Assembly: GCA_017615635.1 (NCBI GenBank)
Contig: JAFZZR010000171.1
Span: 1-37,311 of the forward strand
Length of the DNA stretch: 37,311 nt
DNA from: Lentisphaeria bacterium
GTDB taxonomy: Bacteria > Verrucomicrobiota > Lentisphaeria > Victivallales > UBA1829
Direction: 5' to 3'
Shown here: in pieces, positions 7,255 to 15,962 of the stretch
Layout of the letters: every line of letters starts with the position of its first letter
How positions within the stretch are numbered: the first letter of the stretch is position 1
The notes under the pieces: model-generated
What the model saw: the letters and a program-made list of their open reading frames with translations, nothing else
Told to the model about the DNA's origin: nothing
The model's database searches: none
Position numbers and translations under genes: made by a program

Positions 7255-8461
7255 GGTCCGGCTGAAGAAGCCCCGGATCGCTTCCCATATCGCGGAACTG
7301 CCGAAGAGCGGGATCCGTGCGTTTTTCGATCTGGTGAACGCCATGGACGACGTGGTGTCGCTGGGCGTCGGCGAGCCGGATTTCGTTACTCCCTGGACCA
7401 TCCGGGAAACGGCGATCTATTCGCTGGACCGCGGACGCACCAGCTACACGTCGAATCTGGGAACTCTTTCGCTGCGGAAAGCGGTGACCGGCTATCTGAA
7501 ATCCGATTTCGGCCTGACATACGATCCGACCTGCGAATGCCTCATCACCGTGGGCGTCAGCGAGGCACTGGATCTGGCGATCCGGGCGATCACGTCGCCG
7601 GGCGACGAGATCATCTATCACGAGCCTTGCTACGTATCGTATCCGGCGGAGATCCGCATGGCGCACGGTACACCGGTGGCGATCCCCACGTTTGCGGAGG
7701 ACAAGTTTGCGCTGGATCCGAAGGAGATCGAGAAGGCCGTGACGCCGTCCACCAAGGCGATCCTCCTGAACTTTCCGTGCAATCCCACAGGAGCCACGCT
7801 CACGCTGGAACAGACGAAGGCCATCGCGGCTATTGCGAAAAAATACGATCTTCTGGTTCTGGCCGACCACATTTATTCGGAGTTGACCTACGGGACCATG
7901 ACGCCCTCCATCGCCACGCTGCCCGGCATGAAGGAGCGGACCATCTTTCTGCACGGATTCTCCAAGGCTTTCGCCATGACCGGATTCCGGATAGGGTACG
8001 CATGCGGTCCCGCGGACATCATCGACTGCATGATGAAGATCCACCAGTATTCCATGCTCTGCGCGCCCGTCATGGCCCAGGATGCGGCGGAGGATGCGAT
8101 CCTTTCCGCCCGGAACGATATGGAGGCCATGCGTGCCGAATACAAACTGCGCCGGAATTACATTGTGAAGCGCCTGAACGGCATGGGACTGAAATGCCTG
8201 CTGCCGGAGGGCGCCTTCTATGCTTTTGCGGATATCCGTTCCACGGGTCTCTCATCCCCCGATTTCGCCATGAAGCTGCTGGAATCGGAGAAGGTCGCCG
8301 TGGTGCCCGGCGGCGCGTTCGGTCCCTCGGGCGAGGGATATATCCGCTGTTCCTATGCCACAAGTCTTGACCGGATCCGTACGGCCATGGACCGCATGGA
8401 GCGGTTCGTCACCGGGCGGAACGGAAAGAAGACGAAGACAACTACCAGGAGAAAAAAATGA
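7229..8461 (+). CDS. Class I/II pyridoxal-phosphate aminotransferase (aspartate-aminotransferase-like)
   Basis: A 410-residue fold-type I aminotransferase. Visible landmarks are VSLGVGEPDFVTP near the start, the cofactor-binding segment YHEPCYVSYPAEI, NFPCNPTGATL, ADHIYSELTY, the Schiff-base lysine Lys246 in HGFSKAFAMTGFRIGYA, and the substrate-carboxylate Arg in YIRCSYAT. It belongs to the group usually annotated as aromatic or aspartate aminotransferase/PatA; substrate cannot be decided from sequence. The start is GTG at 7229, with GAGGAGG seven bases upstream, inside the lrp gene. The C-terminus is basic (KKTKTTTRRKK). It overlaps the next gene by four bases (ATGA), so it sits in an operon. 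Confidence 0.9.
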   Translation: MKGSTSPSKVRLKKPRIASHIAELPKSGIRAFFDLVNAMDDVVSLGVGEPDFVTPWTIRETAIYSLDRGRTSYTSNLGTLSLRKAVTGYLKSDFGLTYDPTCECLITVGVSEALDLAIRAITSPGDEIIYHEPCYVSYPAEIRMAHGTPVAIPTFAEDKFALDPKEIEKAVTPSTKAILLNFPCNPTGATLTLEQTKAIAAIAKKYDLLVLADHIYSELTYGTMTPSIATLPGMKERTIFLHGFSKAFAMTGFRIGYACGPADIIDCMMKIHQYSMLCAPVMAQDAAEDAILSARNDMEAMRAEYKLRRNYIVKRLNGMGLKCLLPEGAFYAFADIRSTGLSSPDFAMKLLESEKVAVVPGGAFGPSGEGYIRCSYATSLDRIRTAMDRMERFVTGRNGKKTKTTTRRKK

Positions 8462-10632
8462 GCGACATCCGTTTTCAGCGTCTCGGCGGCTCCTTCCAGC
8501 TGCTCGTTGAGAAGCCGTCCGATCTGACGTTCATCCCGGACCTGAACGATGCTCTCTGGGCCATGACCAGCGCCCGGTGCGGCGCTTTCCGCTCCGATCC
8601 CGATTTTCTTGCCATGCTGGATTCCGACAAAAACGGACGGATCCGCGTGAACGAGGTCAAGGAAGCGGTCCGATGGATGACCTCTCTGCTTACCGATTTT
8701 GACGGCGTCATGAAGGGTGCGGATACGCTTCGCCTGAACGCCGTGAACCGGAATAATCCGGAGGGCCGGGAAATCATCCGGACGATCCGCGTGGCTCTGG
8801 CGAATCTGGGCGTCCCGGATGCCCAGGAGATCACGCTGGCCCAGATCTGCGATCAGAAGAACATCATTGCCGATGCCCTGCAGAACGGGGACGGCATCAT
8901 TCCGCCGGATCCGGTCCAGGATCCCAAGTCCCGTGACTGCATCCGCCTGATCATGAAGTTCGTAAGTTCCCGGAAGGACCTGAGCGGCGTGGAAGGAGTC
9001 GGGACGGAAGATCTGGATGCGTTTCTGAGTCAGGCGCAGGCCGTGCTCGACTGGCGCGACGCCTGTGAAAAGGACCGGGGCCGCATCCTTCCTTACGGCG
9101 AGAAAACCGATGCCGTTTACGCTTCCTTCCGGAAAATCGAGGAGAAAGTCTCCGCTTTCTTCCGGAACTGCGAAGCTCTGGCCCTCTCCGACGCCGACGG
9201 CGCCGCACGCACCGCCCCGGGCATCCAGGTGGATCCCATGGACGATTCCTCCGTGGATGCGTTCCTTTCCCGCGCGCCGCTCGCTCCGGTGAACCGGGAT
9301 CGGATCCTGAAGCTGGATGAAGTCCGGCATCCGCAGTGGCGCGAAGCGGTTCTGGCCTTCTTCGAAGGGCTGCCCGACAACCCGGAACGGGAAATCAACG
9401 CGGACTTGTGGAAGAAGATCTGTTCCACATTGGCTCCCTACGGGGCGTGGATCTCCGCCCGTCCGGCTTCCCGTCTGACGGAGGTCGATGCCTCGCTCCT
9501 GAGGAGCATTCTGGACAGCGGAACACCGGGCCATATCCGGACACTGATCCGCCGTGATACGGATGTAAACAAGAATCTCCAGAACTGTTCCCAGGTCCGG
9601 AAGCTGATTCTTTTCCAGAAAAACATGATGCGCTTCCTGAACAACTACGTGACGCTGAACGAGCTGTTCGACGATGAAACGCCCTCCCTTATCCAGTCCG
9701 GACGGCTCGTCATGGACGGACGGTGCTTCTCGCTCTGCATGATCGTGGCGGATCCCGCCATGCATAAGAAGATCGCGGAGGCCAGCAATATCTGCGTGAT
9801 GTATCTGGATGCGGTGACGGGCGTCGGTCCCACGGAAAAAAAGATCAAGATCGCCGCCGCGGTGACGTCCGGACACATGCGCCATCTTTTCGTAGGCAAA
9901 AGCGGACTTTTCTACAGTGCGGACGGCACGCTGTGGGATGCCACGATCTTCGATTTCATCCAGCAGCCCGTATCCATCCGGGAAGCGCTGGTCATGCCGT
10001 TTTACAAGTTCGCGGACTTTCTGCAGAAGCAGGCGGATAAATTCTTCTCCGCCCGAAGCAAGCAGTATGAAGACACTCTGGCCAAGGATATCCAGTCCAA
10101 GTCCGCACTGCCAACGCCGACGGCCGCTCCGGCGCCTCAGCAGCCCCAGCAGCCCCCGGCATTCAGCGGATCCATGGTCCTCATGGGCGGCGGGGTCGGG
10201 ATCGCGGCCATCGGCAGCGCATTCGCCTTCATGGCAAAGAGCATACAGGGGATTTCCGTGGGTTCGGTGCTGGCGGTTTTTCTGGGGATCCTGCTGATTT
10301 TCGGCGGTCCGATCATTCTGATCTCGCTGAACAAACTCTTCCGGCGCAATCTTTCGATTTTCTTCGAGGCAAACGGATTCGCCCTGAACGGACAGATGCG
10401 GCTCTCCCTGCGGATGGGCCGTTTCTTCACCTATACGCCCCGTCTGCCCGGCCGGGTGAAGGTGTTCAAGCGAGAGATCTTCTCCATGGAAAGCGTGGAG
10501 GCGCAGCGGTCGAAGGATATGCAGAAGTACTGGCTGTACATTCTTCTGGCGATCTTCGCCGTGGAGTGCGTGGTCCTTTTCTGCTGGTATAACAGAGACA
10601 CGATCAGCCACTTGTGGCATCAATTCTTCTGA
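8458..10632 (+). CDS. Large EF-hand-containing membrane protein of unknown function
   Basis: I do not recognise this 724-residue protein. Residues 55-66 (DSDKNGRIRVNE) form a canonical EF-hand calcium loop with acidic, Asn and Glu ligands at positions 1, 3, 5 and 12. A long soluble, largely helical region follows. A proline/glutamine linker (PTPTAAPAPQQPQQPP) leads to two membrane helices at about 573-622 and a third near 691-711, with a short soluble segment between. There is no signal peptide, so the N-terminal ~560 residues are probably cytoplasmic. It overlaps the aminotransferase by ATGA and is followed 11 bases later by lepA, suggesting a constitutive housekeeping operon. Calcium binding and any transport or scaffold role are inference from the single EF-hand. 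Confidence 0.75.
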   Translation: MSDIRFQRLGGSFQLLVEKPSDLTFIPDLNDALWAMTSARCGAFRSDPDFLAMLDSDKNGRIRVNEVKEAVRWMTSLLTDFDGVMKGADTLRLNAVNRNNPEGREIIRTIRVALANLGVPDAQEITLAQICDQKNIIADALQNGDGIIPPDPVQDPKSRDCIRLIMKFVSSRKDLSGVEGVGTEDLDAFLSQAQAVLDWRDACEKDRGRILPYGEKTDAVYASFRKIEEKVSAFFRNCEALALSDADGAARTAPGIQVDPMDDSSVDAFLSRAPLAPVNRDRILKLDEVRHPQWREAVLAFFEGLPDNPEREINADLWKKICSTLAPYGAWISARPASRLTEVDASLLRSILDSGTPGHIRTLIRRDTDVNKNLQNCSQVRKLILFQKNMMRFLNNYVTLNELFDDETPSLIQSGRLVMDGRCFSLCMIVADPAMHKKIAEASNICVMYLDAVTGVGPTEKKIKIAAAVTSGHMRHLFVGKSGLFYSADGTLWDATIFDFIQQPVSIREALVMPFYKFADFLQKQADKFFSARSKQYEDTLAKDIQSKSALPTPTAAPAPQQPQQPPAFSGSMVLMGGGVGIAAIGSAFAFMAKSIQGISVGSVLAVFLGILLIFGGPIILISLNKLFRRNLSIFFEANGFALNGQMRLSLRMGRFFTYTPRLPGRVKVFKREIFSMESVEAQRSKDMQKYWLYILLAIFAVECVVLFCWYNRDTISHLWHQFF

Positions 10633-10643
10633 CGCGGAGCCGT

Positions 10644-12461
10644 ATGGATATTTCACACATTCGCAATTTTTCCATTATCGCCCATATCGACCATGGAAAA
10701 TCCACGCTGGCGGACCGTCTTCTGGAGGCGACGCACACCATCGAGGCCCGGGAGCTGGTGCACGATCAGCTTCTGGACGCCATGGATCTGGAGCAGGAGC
10801 GGGGCATCACCATCAAGTCCCATCCGGTCCGGATGAAGTATACGGCATCCGACGGCGAGGAGTACGAGCTGAATCTCATCGACACTCCCGGCCATGTGGA
10901 TTTCGCCTACGAAGTCAGCCGGGCGCTTTCGTCCTGCGAAGGCGCGGTGCTGGTACTGGACGCCACCCAGGGCGTGCAGGCTCAAACGGTGGCCAATGTG
11001 AATCTGGCGCTCCGTCATGATCTGACCATCATCCCGGTCATCAACAAAATCGACCTTCCCGCCGCCGATCTGAATCTCTGCTGCGACCAGCTGGAGGAGA
11101 TCCTGGCGATCCCCCGGGAGGAGACTCTTCCCGTTTCCGCCAAGGAGGGGACAGGCATCCCGGAACTGCTGGAGGCCATCGTCCAGAGGATCCCGCCGCC
11201 CCGTGCGCCGGAGACCGAAGCGGCCGCTGCGCTGGTGTTCGATTCCATTTACGATGCATACCGGGGCGTGGTCATTTACGTCCGGATGTTTTCCGGATCG
11301 CTCCGCCGGGGCGACCGGATGCGGCTCTTCAGCACGGGTCTGGAAAGCGAGATCAAGGAAGTGGGCGTGTTCACGCCGGAGATGAAGGCGGCCGATGAAC
11401 TTTCCGCCGGTTCCGTCGGATACATCATTCCCAACATCAAATCGCCCTCCGACGCCCGGATCGGCGACACCGTCACGGACGTGAAGAAGCCGTGTGCGGA
11501 GCCTCTTCCCGGATTCCAGGAGATCAAGCCCATGGTGTTCAGCGGGATCTATCCCATCGACACGGCGGACTACGAACAGCTGAAATTTTCCATGGCCAAG
11601 CTGCAGCTGAACGACGCCGCGTTCGTCTATCAGGCCGAGACCAGCGCCGCGCTGGGATTCGGTTGCCGCTGCGGATTCCTGGGTCTCCTCCACATGGAGA
11701 TCATTCAGGAACGGCTGCGCCGGGAATACAACATGGACATCATCGCCACCTATCCCAGCGTGATCTATCATGTCTACATGAAGAACGGCGAAATGAAGAA
11801 TGTGGACAATCCGGTGTTTCTGCCCGATCCTTCGGAGATCGACCGGATCGAAGAGCCCGTGATCCTCGCCCGGCTCATGGCGCCCTCGAACTATATCGGC
11901 GACATCATGAACCTGGTCATGAACAAGCGGGGCGTCTGCGTGAACACGGAAAGCGTGGATGCCGGACACGTCATCATCACGGCCCGGCTTCCCATGCACG
12001 AGATCCTCATCGATTTCCATGACCGGCTGAAATCCATCACACGCGGATACGGGAGCATGGACTACGAACCGGCCGGATATCAGGCGGAGAAACTGGTGAA
12101 GCTGGATATTCTCGTCAACGGCGAGCCCGTGGACGCGTTTGCCAGCATCGTCCATACCGATCAGGCGTACTCCCGCGGACGACTGCTGTCCGAACGGCTG
12201 GCCAACGTGATCCCTCAGCAGATGTTCCAGATCGCCATTCAGGCCGCCGTGGGCGGCAAGGTCATTGCCCGCGAAACGGTCCGGCAGCTGCGGAAAAACG
12301 TTCTCGCCAAGTGCTACGGCGGCGATATCACGCGAAAGCGCAAACTCCTGGAAAAACAGAAGGAAGGCAAGAAGCGCATGAAACAGATCGGACAGGTCAA
12401 TATCCCGCAGGAAGCCTTTATCGCCGTACTGAAAAACAACGATGACGAGGGCCGCCGATGA
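10644..12461 (+). CDS. lepA: Elongation factor 4 (back-translocating GTPase LepA)
   Basis: A 605-residue ribosome-binding GTPase. The G-domain motifs are AHIDHGKSTLADRL (P-loop), RGITIK (switch I), DTPGHVDF and NKIDLP. EF4-specific features are the EF-G-like domains II, III and V and the unique C-terminal domain with VLAKCYGGDITRKRKLLEKQ and KQIGQVNIPQEAF. The ATG at 10644 with GGAG seven bases upstream gives the conserved start MDISHIRNFSIIAHIDHGK; the in-frame upstream start would add ten unconserved residues inside the previous gene. It overlaps lepB by four bases, the lepA-lepB pairing familiar from proteobacteria. Confidence 0.97.
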   Translation: MDISHIRNFSIIAHIDHGKSTLADRLLEATHTIEARELVHDQLLDAMDLEQERGITIKSHPVRMKYTASDGEEYELNLIDTPGHVDFAYEVSRALSSCEGAVLVLDATQGVQAQTVANVNLALRHDLTIIPVINKIDLPAADLNLCCDQLEEILAIPREETLPVSAKEGTGIPELLEAIVQRIPPPRAPETEAAAALVFDSIYDAYRGVVIYVRMFSGSLRRGDRMRLFSTGLESEIKEVGVFTPEMKAADELSAGSVGYIIPNIKSPSDARIGDTVTDVKKPCAEPLPGFQEIKPMVFSGIYPIDTADYEQLKFSMAKLQLNDAAFVYQAETSAALGFGCRCGFLGLLHMEIIQERLRREYNMDIIATYPSVIYHVYMKNGEMKNVDNPVFLPDPSEIDRIEEPVILARLMAPSNYIGDIMNLVMNKRGVCVNTESVDAGHVIITARLPMHEILIDFHDRLKSITRGYGSMDYEPAGYQAEKLVKLDILVNGEPVDAFASIVHTDQAYSRGRLLSERLANVIPQQMFQIAIQAAVGGKVIARETVRQLRKNVLAKCYGGDITRKRKLLEKQKEGKKRMKQIGQVNIPQEAFIAVLKNNDDEGRR

Positions 12462-13693
12462 ATTTCCTTTCCCGGTATCTTGTCAATCGGAAGCTGAAGA
12501 AACGCCACAAGGAACTCCGTTCTTTCGTGCGCGGCGTTCTGGCTGCCGACGACGATATCCTGACCGAGGAAAAGAAGACGCAGTACCGGGAACTCCTGGC
12601 CCGGATCGAAGCCACCGGAAAAACCGATGAACCGGGGATTTCAGGACTGGAACGAAGCCTGGACCGGATCGCCGACCGCAGTTCCTTTTTCTTCGTGATG
12701 CGCGGATGGCTGGACGTTCTGGCTGTGGCGCTGACCGTGGCATTCGGGATCCGGGGTCTCTTCCTTCAGCCGTTCAAGATCCCGACCAGCAGTATGCAGC
12801 CCACGCTTTTCGGTATCCATTACATGGACGCCGCGGAAAGCCGGGAAAATTCCGGCTTCTTCACCCGTCTTCTCATGCCTCTGGGGGCCTCCCGGGCCCG
12901 CCTCGTCGCGCCGGAATCCGGTCCGCTTCTGGAAGGCAGCGAGACGGTGACTCGTTCCATCCCCTCGCTGGCGCTTTCCCTGCTGGATCCGGCGGATTTC
13001 TACCTGACGGGTTCCGTGGTGTCCATCGCCGGACAGTATAAGATGGTGCCCGGCGAGAACGTTCAGGACAACATCTACCGGTATCTGGACAAACCGCCCG
13101 CCGGACGGGACTACGAGAAGGACGAGGTTGTCTTCGACGGCTGGGTCTCCTCCGGCGATCACCTGTTCGTCGACCGGCTTTCGATCCATCTGATTCCGCT
13201 GAAACGGGGCGAGATTTTCATTTTCAATACGGAGACGCTCCAATACCGGAACCGGGGACTGCCCGGCTACTACTACATCAAGCGCGTGGCCGGGATCGGC
13301 GGCGACACGCTGAAGATCCAAAACAACATTCTCTACATCCGTCCGAAGGGAGAAAACGAGTTCCGCCGCGCCGATGAATTCAGCGACGCTTTCCGTAAAA
13401 TCAACTCCATGAAGGGCGGATATCAGGGGCACGCGCCTCTGGGGCTTCTGGCCGACGGACGGGAGTTCACCGTGCCGGAGGGCGCCTATTTCGCGCTGGG
13501 CGACAACACCAACAACAGCCTGGACAGCCGCTTCTGGGGCGTGGTCCCGCACCGGAACGTCATCGGCCGCCCGCTGAACGTCTTCTGGCCCGTCTCCCGC
13601 CGCTGGGGCATCACGGATCGTCTTCCGCCGCTGGATTGCGATACGGTTTTTCCCGAAAAAAGCACACAGCCGACCGCCATGCGCCGGCAGTGA
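12458..13693 (+). CDS. lepB: Signal peptidase I with a large insertion
   Basis: This inner-membrane serine/lysine protease removes signal peptides from exported proteins. A membrane anchor lies near residues 83-102. The catalytic Ser112 is in PTSSMQPTLFG, and the general-base Lys275 in YYYIKRVAGIGGDTLKI. The C-terminal box GDNTNNSLDSRFWGVVP is intact. The protein is 411 residues. Its Ser and Lys are separated by 163 residues, compared with about 55 in E. coli LepB, so some 100 extra residues (roughly 120-230) are inserted between the catalytic boxes. There is also an ~80-residue N-terminal cytoplasmic region rich in charged residues. Large inserts occur in Bacteroidetes and related signal peptidases. 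Confidence 0.93.
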   Translation: MNFLSRYLVNRKLKKRHKELRSFVRGVLAADDDILTEEKKTQYRELLARIEATGKTDEPGISGLERSLDRIADRSSFFFVMRGWLDVLAVALTVAFGIRGLFLQPFKIPTSSMQPTLFGIHYMDAAESRENSGFFTRLLMPLGASRARLVAPESGPLLEGSETVTRSIPSLALSLLDPADFYLTGSVVSIAGQYKMVPGENVQDNIYRYLDKPPAGRDYEKDEVVFDGWVSSGDHLFVDRLSIHLIPLKRGEIFIFNTETLQYRNRGLPGYYYIKRVAGIGGDTLKIQNNILYIRPKGENEFRRADEFSDAFRKINSMKGGYQGHAPLGLLADGREFTVPEGAYFALGDNTNNSLDSRFWGVVPHRNVIGRPLNVFWPVSRRWGITDRLPPLDCDTVFPEKSTQPTAMRRQ

Positions 13694-13723
13694 ATCACCG
13701 TTTAACGAAAGGAATCATCACCC

Positions 13724-14227
13724 ATGTCCGGAACAAAAGTTCTCCTGGAAACGTCCCTCGGAAACATCACGCTGGAACTGGAGGATCAGAAGGCTCCGCT
13801 CACCGTGGCCAACTTCCTCCGCTACGTGGATGAGAAGCACTACAACGGAACCATCTTCCACCGGGTCATCTCCGGATTCATGATCCAGGGCGGCGGCATG
13901 GACTTCGAACTCTTCGAAATGCCCACCCACGAGCCCGTCAAGAACGAGGCCGCCAACGGCCTTTCCAACAAGACCGGCACCATCGCCATGGCCCGGACCA
14001 GCATGGTGGACAGCGCCACGGCCCAGTTCTTCATCAATACCGCGGACAACGATTTTCTGGATCACAAGAACAACACGCCCTCCGGTTTCGGCTACTGCGT
14101 GTTCGGACGCGTGATCGACGGCATGGAAACCGTCCGGAAGATCGAAGCGTCGGATACCACCAGTCACGGTCCCTATGACGATGTGCCCGTGGATACGGTG
14201 ACGATCCTCAAGGCATCCCGGATCTGA
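13724..14227 (+). CDS. Cyclophilin-type peptidyl-prolyl cis-trans isomerase
   Basis: A 167-residue single-domain cyclophilin similar to E. coli PpiB. Motifs visible are FHRVISGFMIQGGG, with the catalytic Arg in FHRV, then GTIAMART, SATAQFFIN and GYCVFGRVIDG. There is no signal peptide, so it should act in the cytoplasm as a folding helper. AAAGGA lies just ahead of the ATG. It follows lepB by 30 bases and is the last gene before a strong terminator. Confidence 0.95.
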   Translation: MSGTKVLLETSLGNITLELEDQKAPLTVANFLRYVDEKHYNGTIFHRVISGFMIQGGGMDFELFEMPTHEPVKNEAANGLSNKTGTIAMARTSMVDSATAQFFINTADNDFLDHKNNTPSGFGYCVFGRVIDGMETVRKIEASDTTSHGPYDDVPVDTVTILKASRI

Positions 14228-14246
14228 AAAGAGAGAATATAACGTC

Positions 14247-14295
14247 AAAAAAAGACGGGGTCCGTTGAAAATCAGCGGCCCCGTTATTTTTTTTT
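14247..14295. terminator. Bidirectional rho-independent terminator
   Basis: ACGGGG and CCCCGT, extended by a wobble pair and a C-G pair, form an eight-pair stem. Eleven Ts and one A follow on the plus strand and a run of As lies on the other side. It separates the convergent cyclophilin and zinc-ribbon/bPH2 genes and can serve both. Confidence 0.85.
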
Positions 14296-14312
14296 CAGGG
14301 GAGGGGGGGAGA

Positions 14313-14912
14313 TCAGGATTTCCGGAGAGAATTGATCTTCTTCACGATTTCCGAGGGATTCGAGATCCCGGCGATGCGGATTTCGGTCCCCGCCGAAGCG
14401 GCAGTCCCGATCTCGATATCGCCGATCCCGAAAATGCGCTGCCAGACGCCTTGTTTCAAGTTCACGGCACGCATATCCTTGATCCATATCTCGTCCTGAT
14501 ATTTTGCGATCAGGCCCTTGCGGACGATGATCCGTCGCGTGGTCAGTTCATAGCTGGTGCATTTTATCACGATGATAACGGCAAGAAGAAGGATCAGCCC
14601 GATCACGAGGGGAATGGTGAGGATCCCGAGAAGGATCAGCCCGAGATAGTTTATCGCGCTGGGATGAAAAACGGCGCAGACTTTTTCATCCGCGCTGTCC
14701 GGCTGCGTTACGCCGTCCTTCGACAGAACGGCGCCGCACTTCGGGCAGACCGCCGCCCGTCTGGAGATCGGGGAAAAGCAGTCGGGGCAGGGGACCAGGT
14801 TCGGATTCACGATCTCGAACGTTTCACCACAGGCGGAACACATGACCTGCCGTCCAATATCCTCCCGGACGGCATCCTGTTCTTTGCCGCAATGGGGACA
14901 CGCGGCCTTCAT
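14313..14912 (-). CDS. Zinc-ribbon protein with bPH2 (YdbS-like) membrane domain
   Basis: A 199-residue protein. The N-terminal ~70 residues hold two zinc-ribbon-like pairs (CPHCGK/CSACGE and CPDC/CPKCGA). A hydrophobic hairpin follows at about 88-115 (LGLILLGILTIPLVIGLILL), then a bacterial PH-like domain: YELTTRRIIVRKGLIAKYQDE and the ending GISNPSEIVKKINSLRK are typical of bPH2/YdbS proteins. The ATG at 14912 is one base after the hisG stop, so it is translated as the second gene of the hisG transcript. Function is unknown; the family is thought to be membrane-associated. I see no link to histidine synthesis beyond position. Confidence 0.8.
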   Translation of the reverse strand: MKAACPHCGKEQDAVREDIGRQVMCSACGETFEIVNPNLVPCPDCFSPISRRAAVCPKCGAVLSKDGVTQPDSADEKVCAVFHPSAINYLGLILLGILTIPLVIGLILLLAVIIVIKCTSYELTTRRIIVRKGLIAKYQDEIWIKDMRAVNLKQGVWQRIFGIGDIEIGTAASAGTEIRIAGISNPSEIVKKINSLRKS

Positions 14913-14913
14913 G

Positions 14914-15786
14914 TCAGTCAATGATCTTGTTCAGCGGATACTCCACGATCCCGGAGGCATTGCACTTCTTCAGCGCCGGGATCAGCTCACGGACCTGCGC
15001 CTCGCTCACGATGGTATCCAGCGCAAACCAGTCGGTATCCGCCAGAGGAGAGACGGTGGGGCGCTGCAGGGCGGGCAGCAGAGCGAGTACGGAATCCAGA
15101 TCGGATTTCCGCACGTTGAGCTTGAGTCCCACCTTTCCGTGAGCGGCAAGAACGGCCTGGAGCATCATGGCGATCTTTTCGATCTTGTCCTTCTTCGCCG
15201 GATCCTCCATGGTCTTCCGGTTGGCAATGAAGCGAGTCGTGGTGACGCACAGAGTATCGATGATGACCAGATTGTTGGCGCGGAGGCTGGATCCGGTTTC
15301 CGTGATTTCCACAATGGCGTCGGCAAACTTCGGAGGCTTCACTTCGGTGGCGCCCCAGGAGAAATCCACCTTCGCATTCACGCCGTTTTTCTTCAGGTAG
15401 CGCTGGGTCATGCCCACGGCTTCCGTGGCGATCCGCTTGCCTTCCAGATCCTTCGCACATTTGATCGGAGAATCGGCGGGGACGGCCAGCACCCAGCGGA
15501 GCGGCTTGGTCCCGACTTTTCCGTAGACCAGTTCCGCCACCTCGACTACATCAGAACCGTTTTCCTGAATCCAGTCAAAACCGGTGAGGCCGCAGTCGAG
15601 GATTCCTTCTTCCACGTACTTGGACATTTCCTGGGCGCGGATCAGCATGCAGTCGATCTCGGGATCGTCGATCGTGGGATAGTAGGAGCGGGAGCTGATC
15701 TCGATTTTATATCCGGCTTTGGCGAAAAGATCGGTCGTGGCCTGTTCCAGACTGCCCTTCGGCAGTCCCAGCATCAGTTTTGTCAT
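14914..15786 (-). CDS. hisG: ATP phosphoribosyltransferase, long form
   Basis: This enzyme catalyses the first committed step of histidine synthesis, joining ATP and PRPP. At 290 residues it is the long, HisZ-independent form, with the C-terminal ACT-like regulatory domain ([36 protein letters not shown]) that binds histidine for feedback inhibition. The N-terminus [17 protein letters not shown] and the PRPP/ATP-binding [19 protein letters not shown] are characteristic. AGGAGG lies seven bases before the ATG. Other his genes are absent, so the pathway is scattered in this genome. Confidence 0.95.
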   Translation of the reverse strand: MTKLMLGLPKGSLEQATTDLFAKAGYKIEISSRSYYPTIDDPEIDCMLIRAQEMSKYVEEGILDCGLTGFDWIQENGSDVVEVAELVYGKVGTKPLRWVLAVPADSPIKCAKDLEGKRIATEAVGMTQRYLKKNGVNAKVDFSWGATEVKPPKFADAIVEITETGSSLRANNLVIIDTLCVTTTRFIANRKTMEDPAKKDKIEKIAMMLQAVLAAHGKVGLKLNVRKSDLDSVLALLPALQRPTVSPLADTDWFALDTIVSEAQVRELIPALKKCNASGIVEYPLNKIID

Positions 15787-15825
15787 GGTATCCTCCTGAA
15801 ATCTTGTTCATTTTCGAGAAAAAGT

Positions 15826-15853
15826 AATATAGCACGAAGTAAACGATTTTCAA
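15826..15853 (-). promoter_or_regulatory. Promoter of hisG
   Basis: Minus strand: TTGAAA (15848-15853), 16 bases, TATATT (15826-15831). The predicted leader to the hisG ATG is only about 33 bases, too short for a histidine attenuator, and I see no His-rich leader peptide. Confidence 0.75.
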
Positions 15854-15864
15854 CTTTCCGGAGG

Positions 15865-15955
15865 AAAAATAAAAAAAGAAGAAGGCCCCCCGGCACGGCG
15901 TTTTTCCACAAACCCCATCCTGAGATGAAAACGCCTGCTCCGGAATGCCTTCTTC
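15865..15955 (-). terminator. Long rho-independent terminator after metY
   Basis: On the minus strand GAAGAAGGC pairs with GCCTTCTTC, followed by a run of Ts. Inside the loop a second stem can form from GCAGGCGTTTT and AAAACGCCGTGC-like arms. The metY stop is eight bases before the structure. It insulates hisG from metY. Confidence 0.85.
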
Positions 15956-15962
15956 CCGTGCG

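Noticed and set aside
8353..10656. 767-residue open frame antisense to the EF-hand membrane protein
   Set aside because: It mirrors the codon bias of the plus-strand gene, has no domain, no ribosome site and a composition typical of antisense shadows in GC-rich DNA. The same applies to 3864-5540 minus and 1416-3455 plus.
15787..15825. Histidine attenuator upstream of hisG
   Set aside because: The leader is ~33 bases with no run of His codons and no terminator/antiterminator pair.
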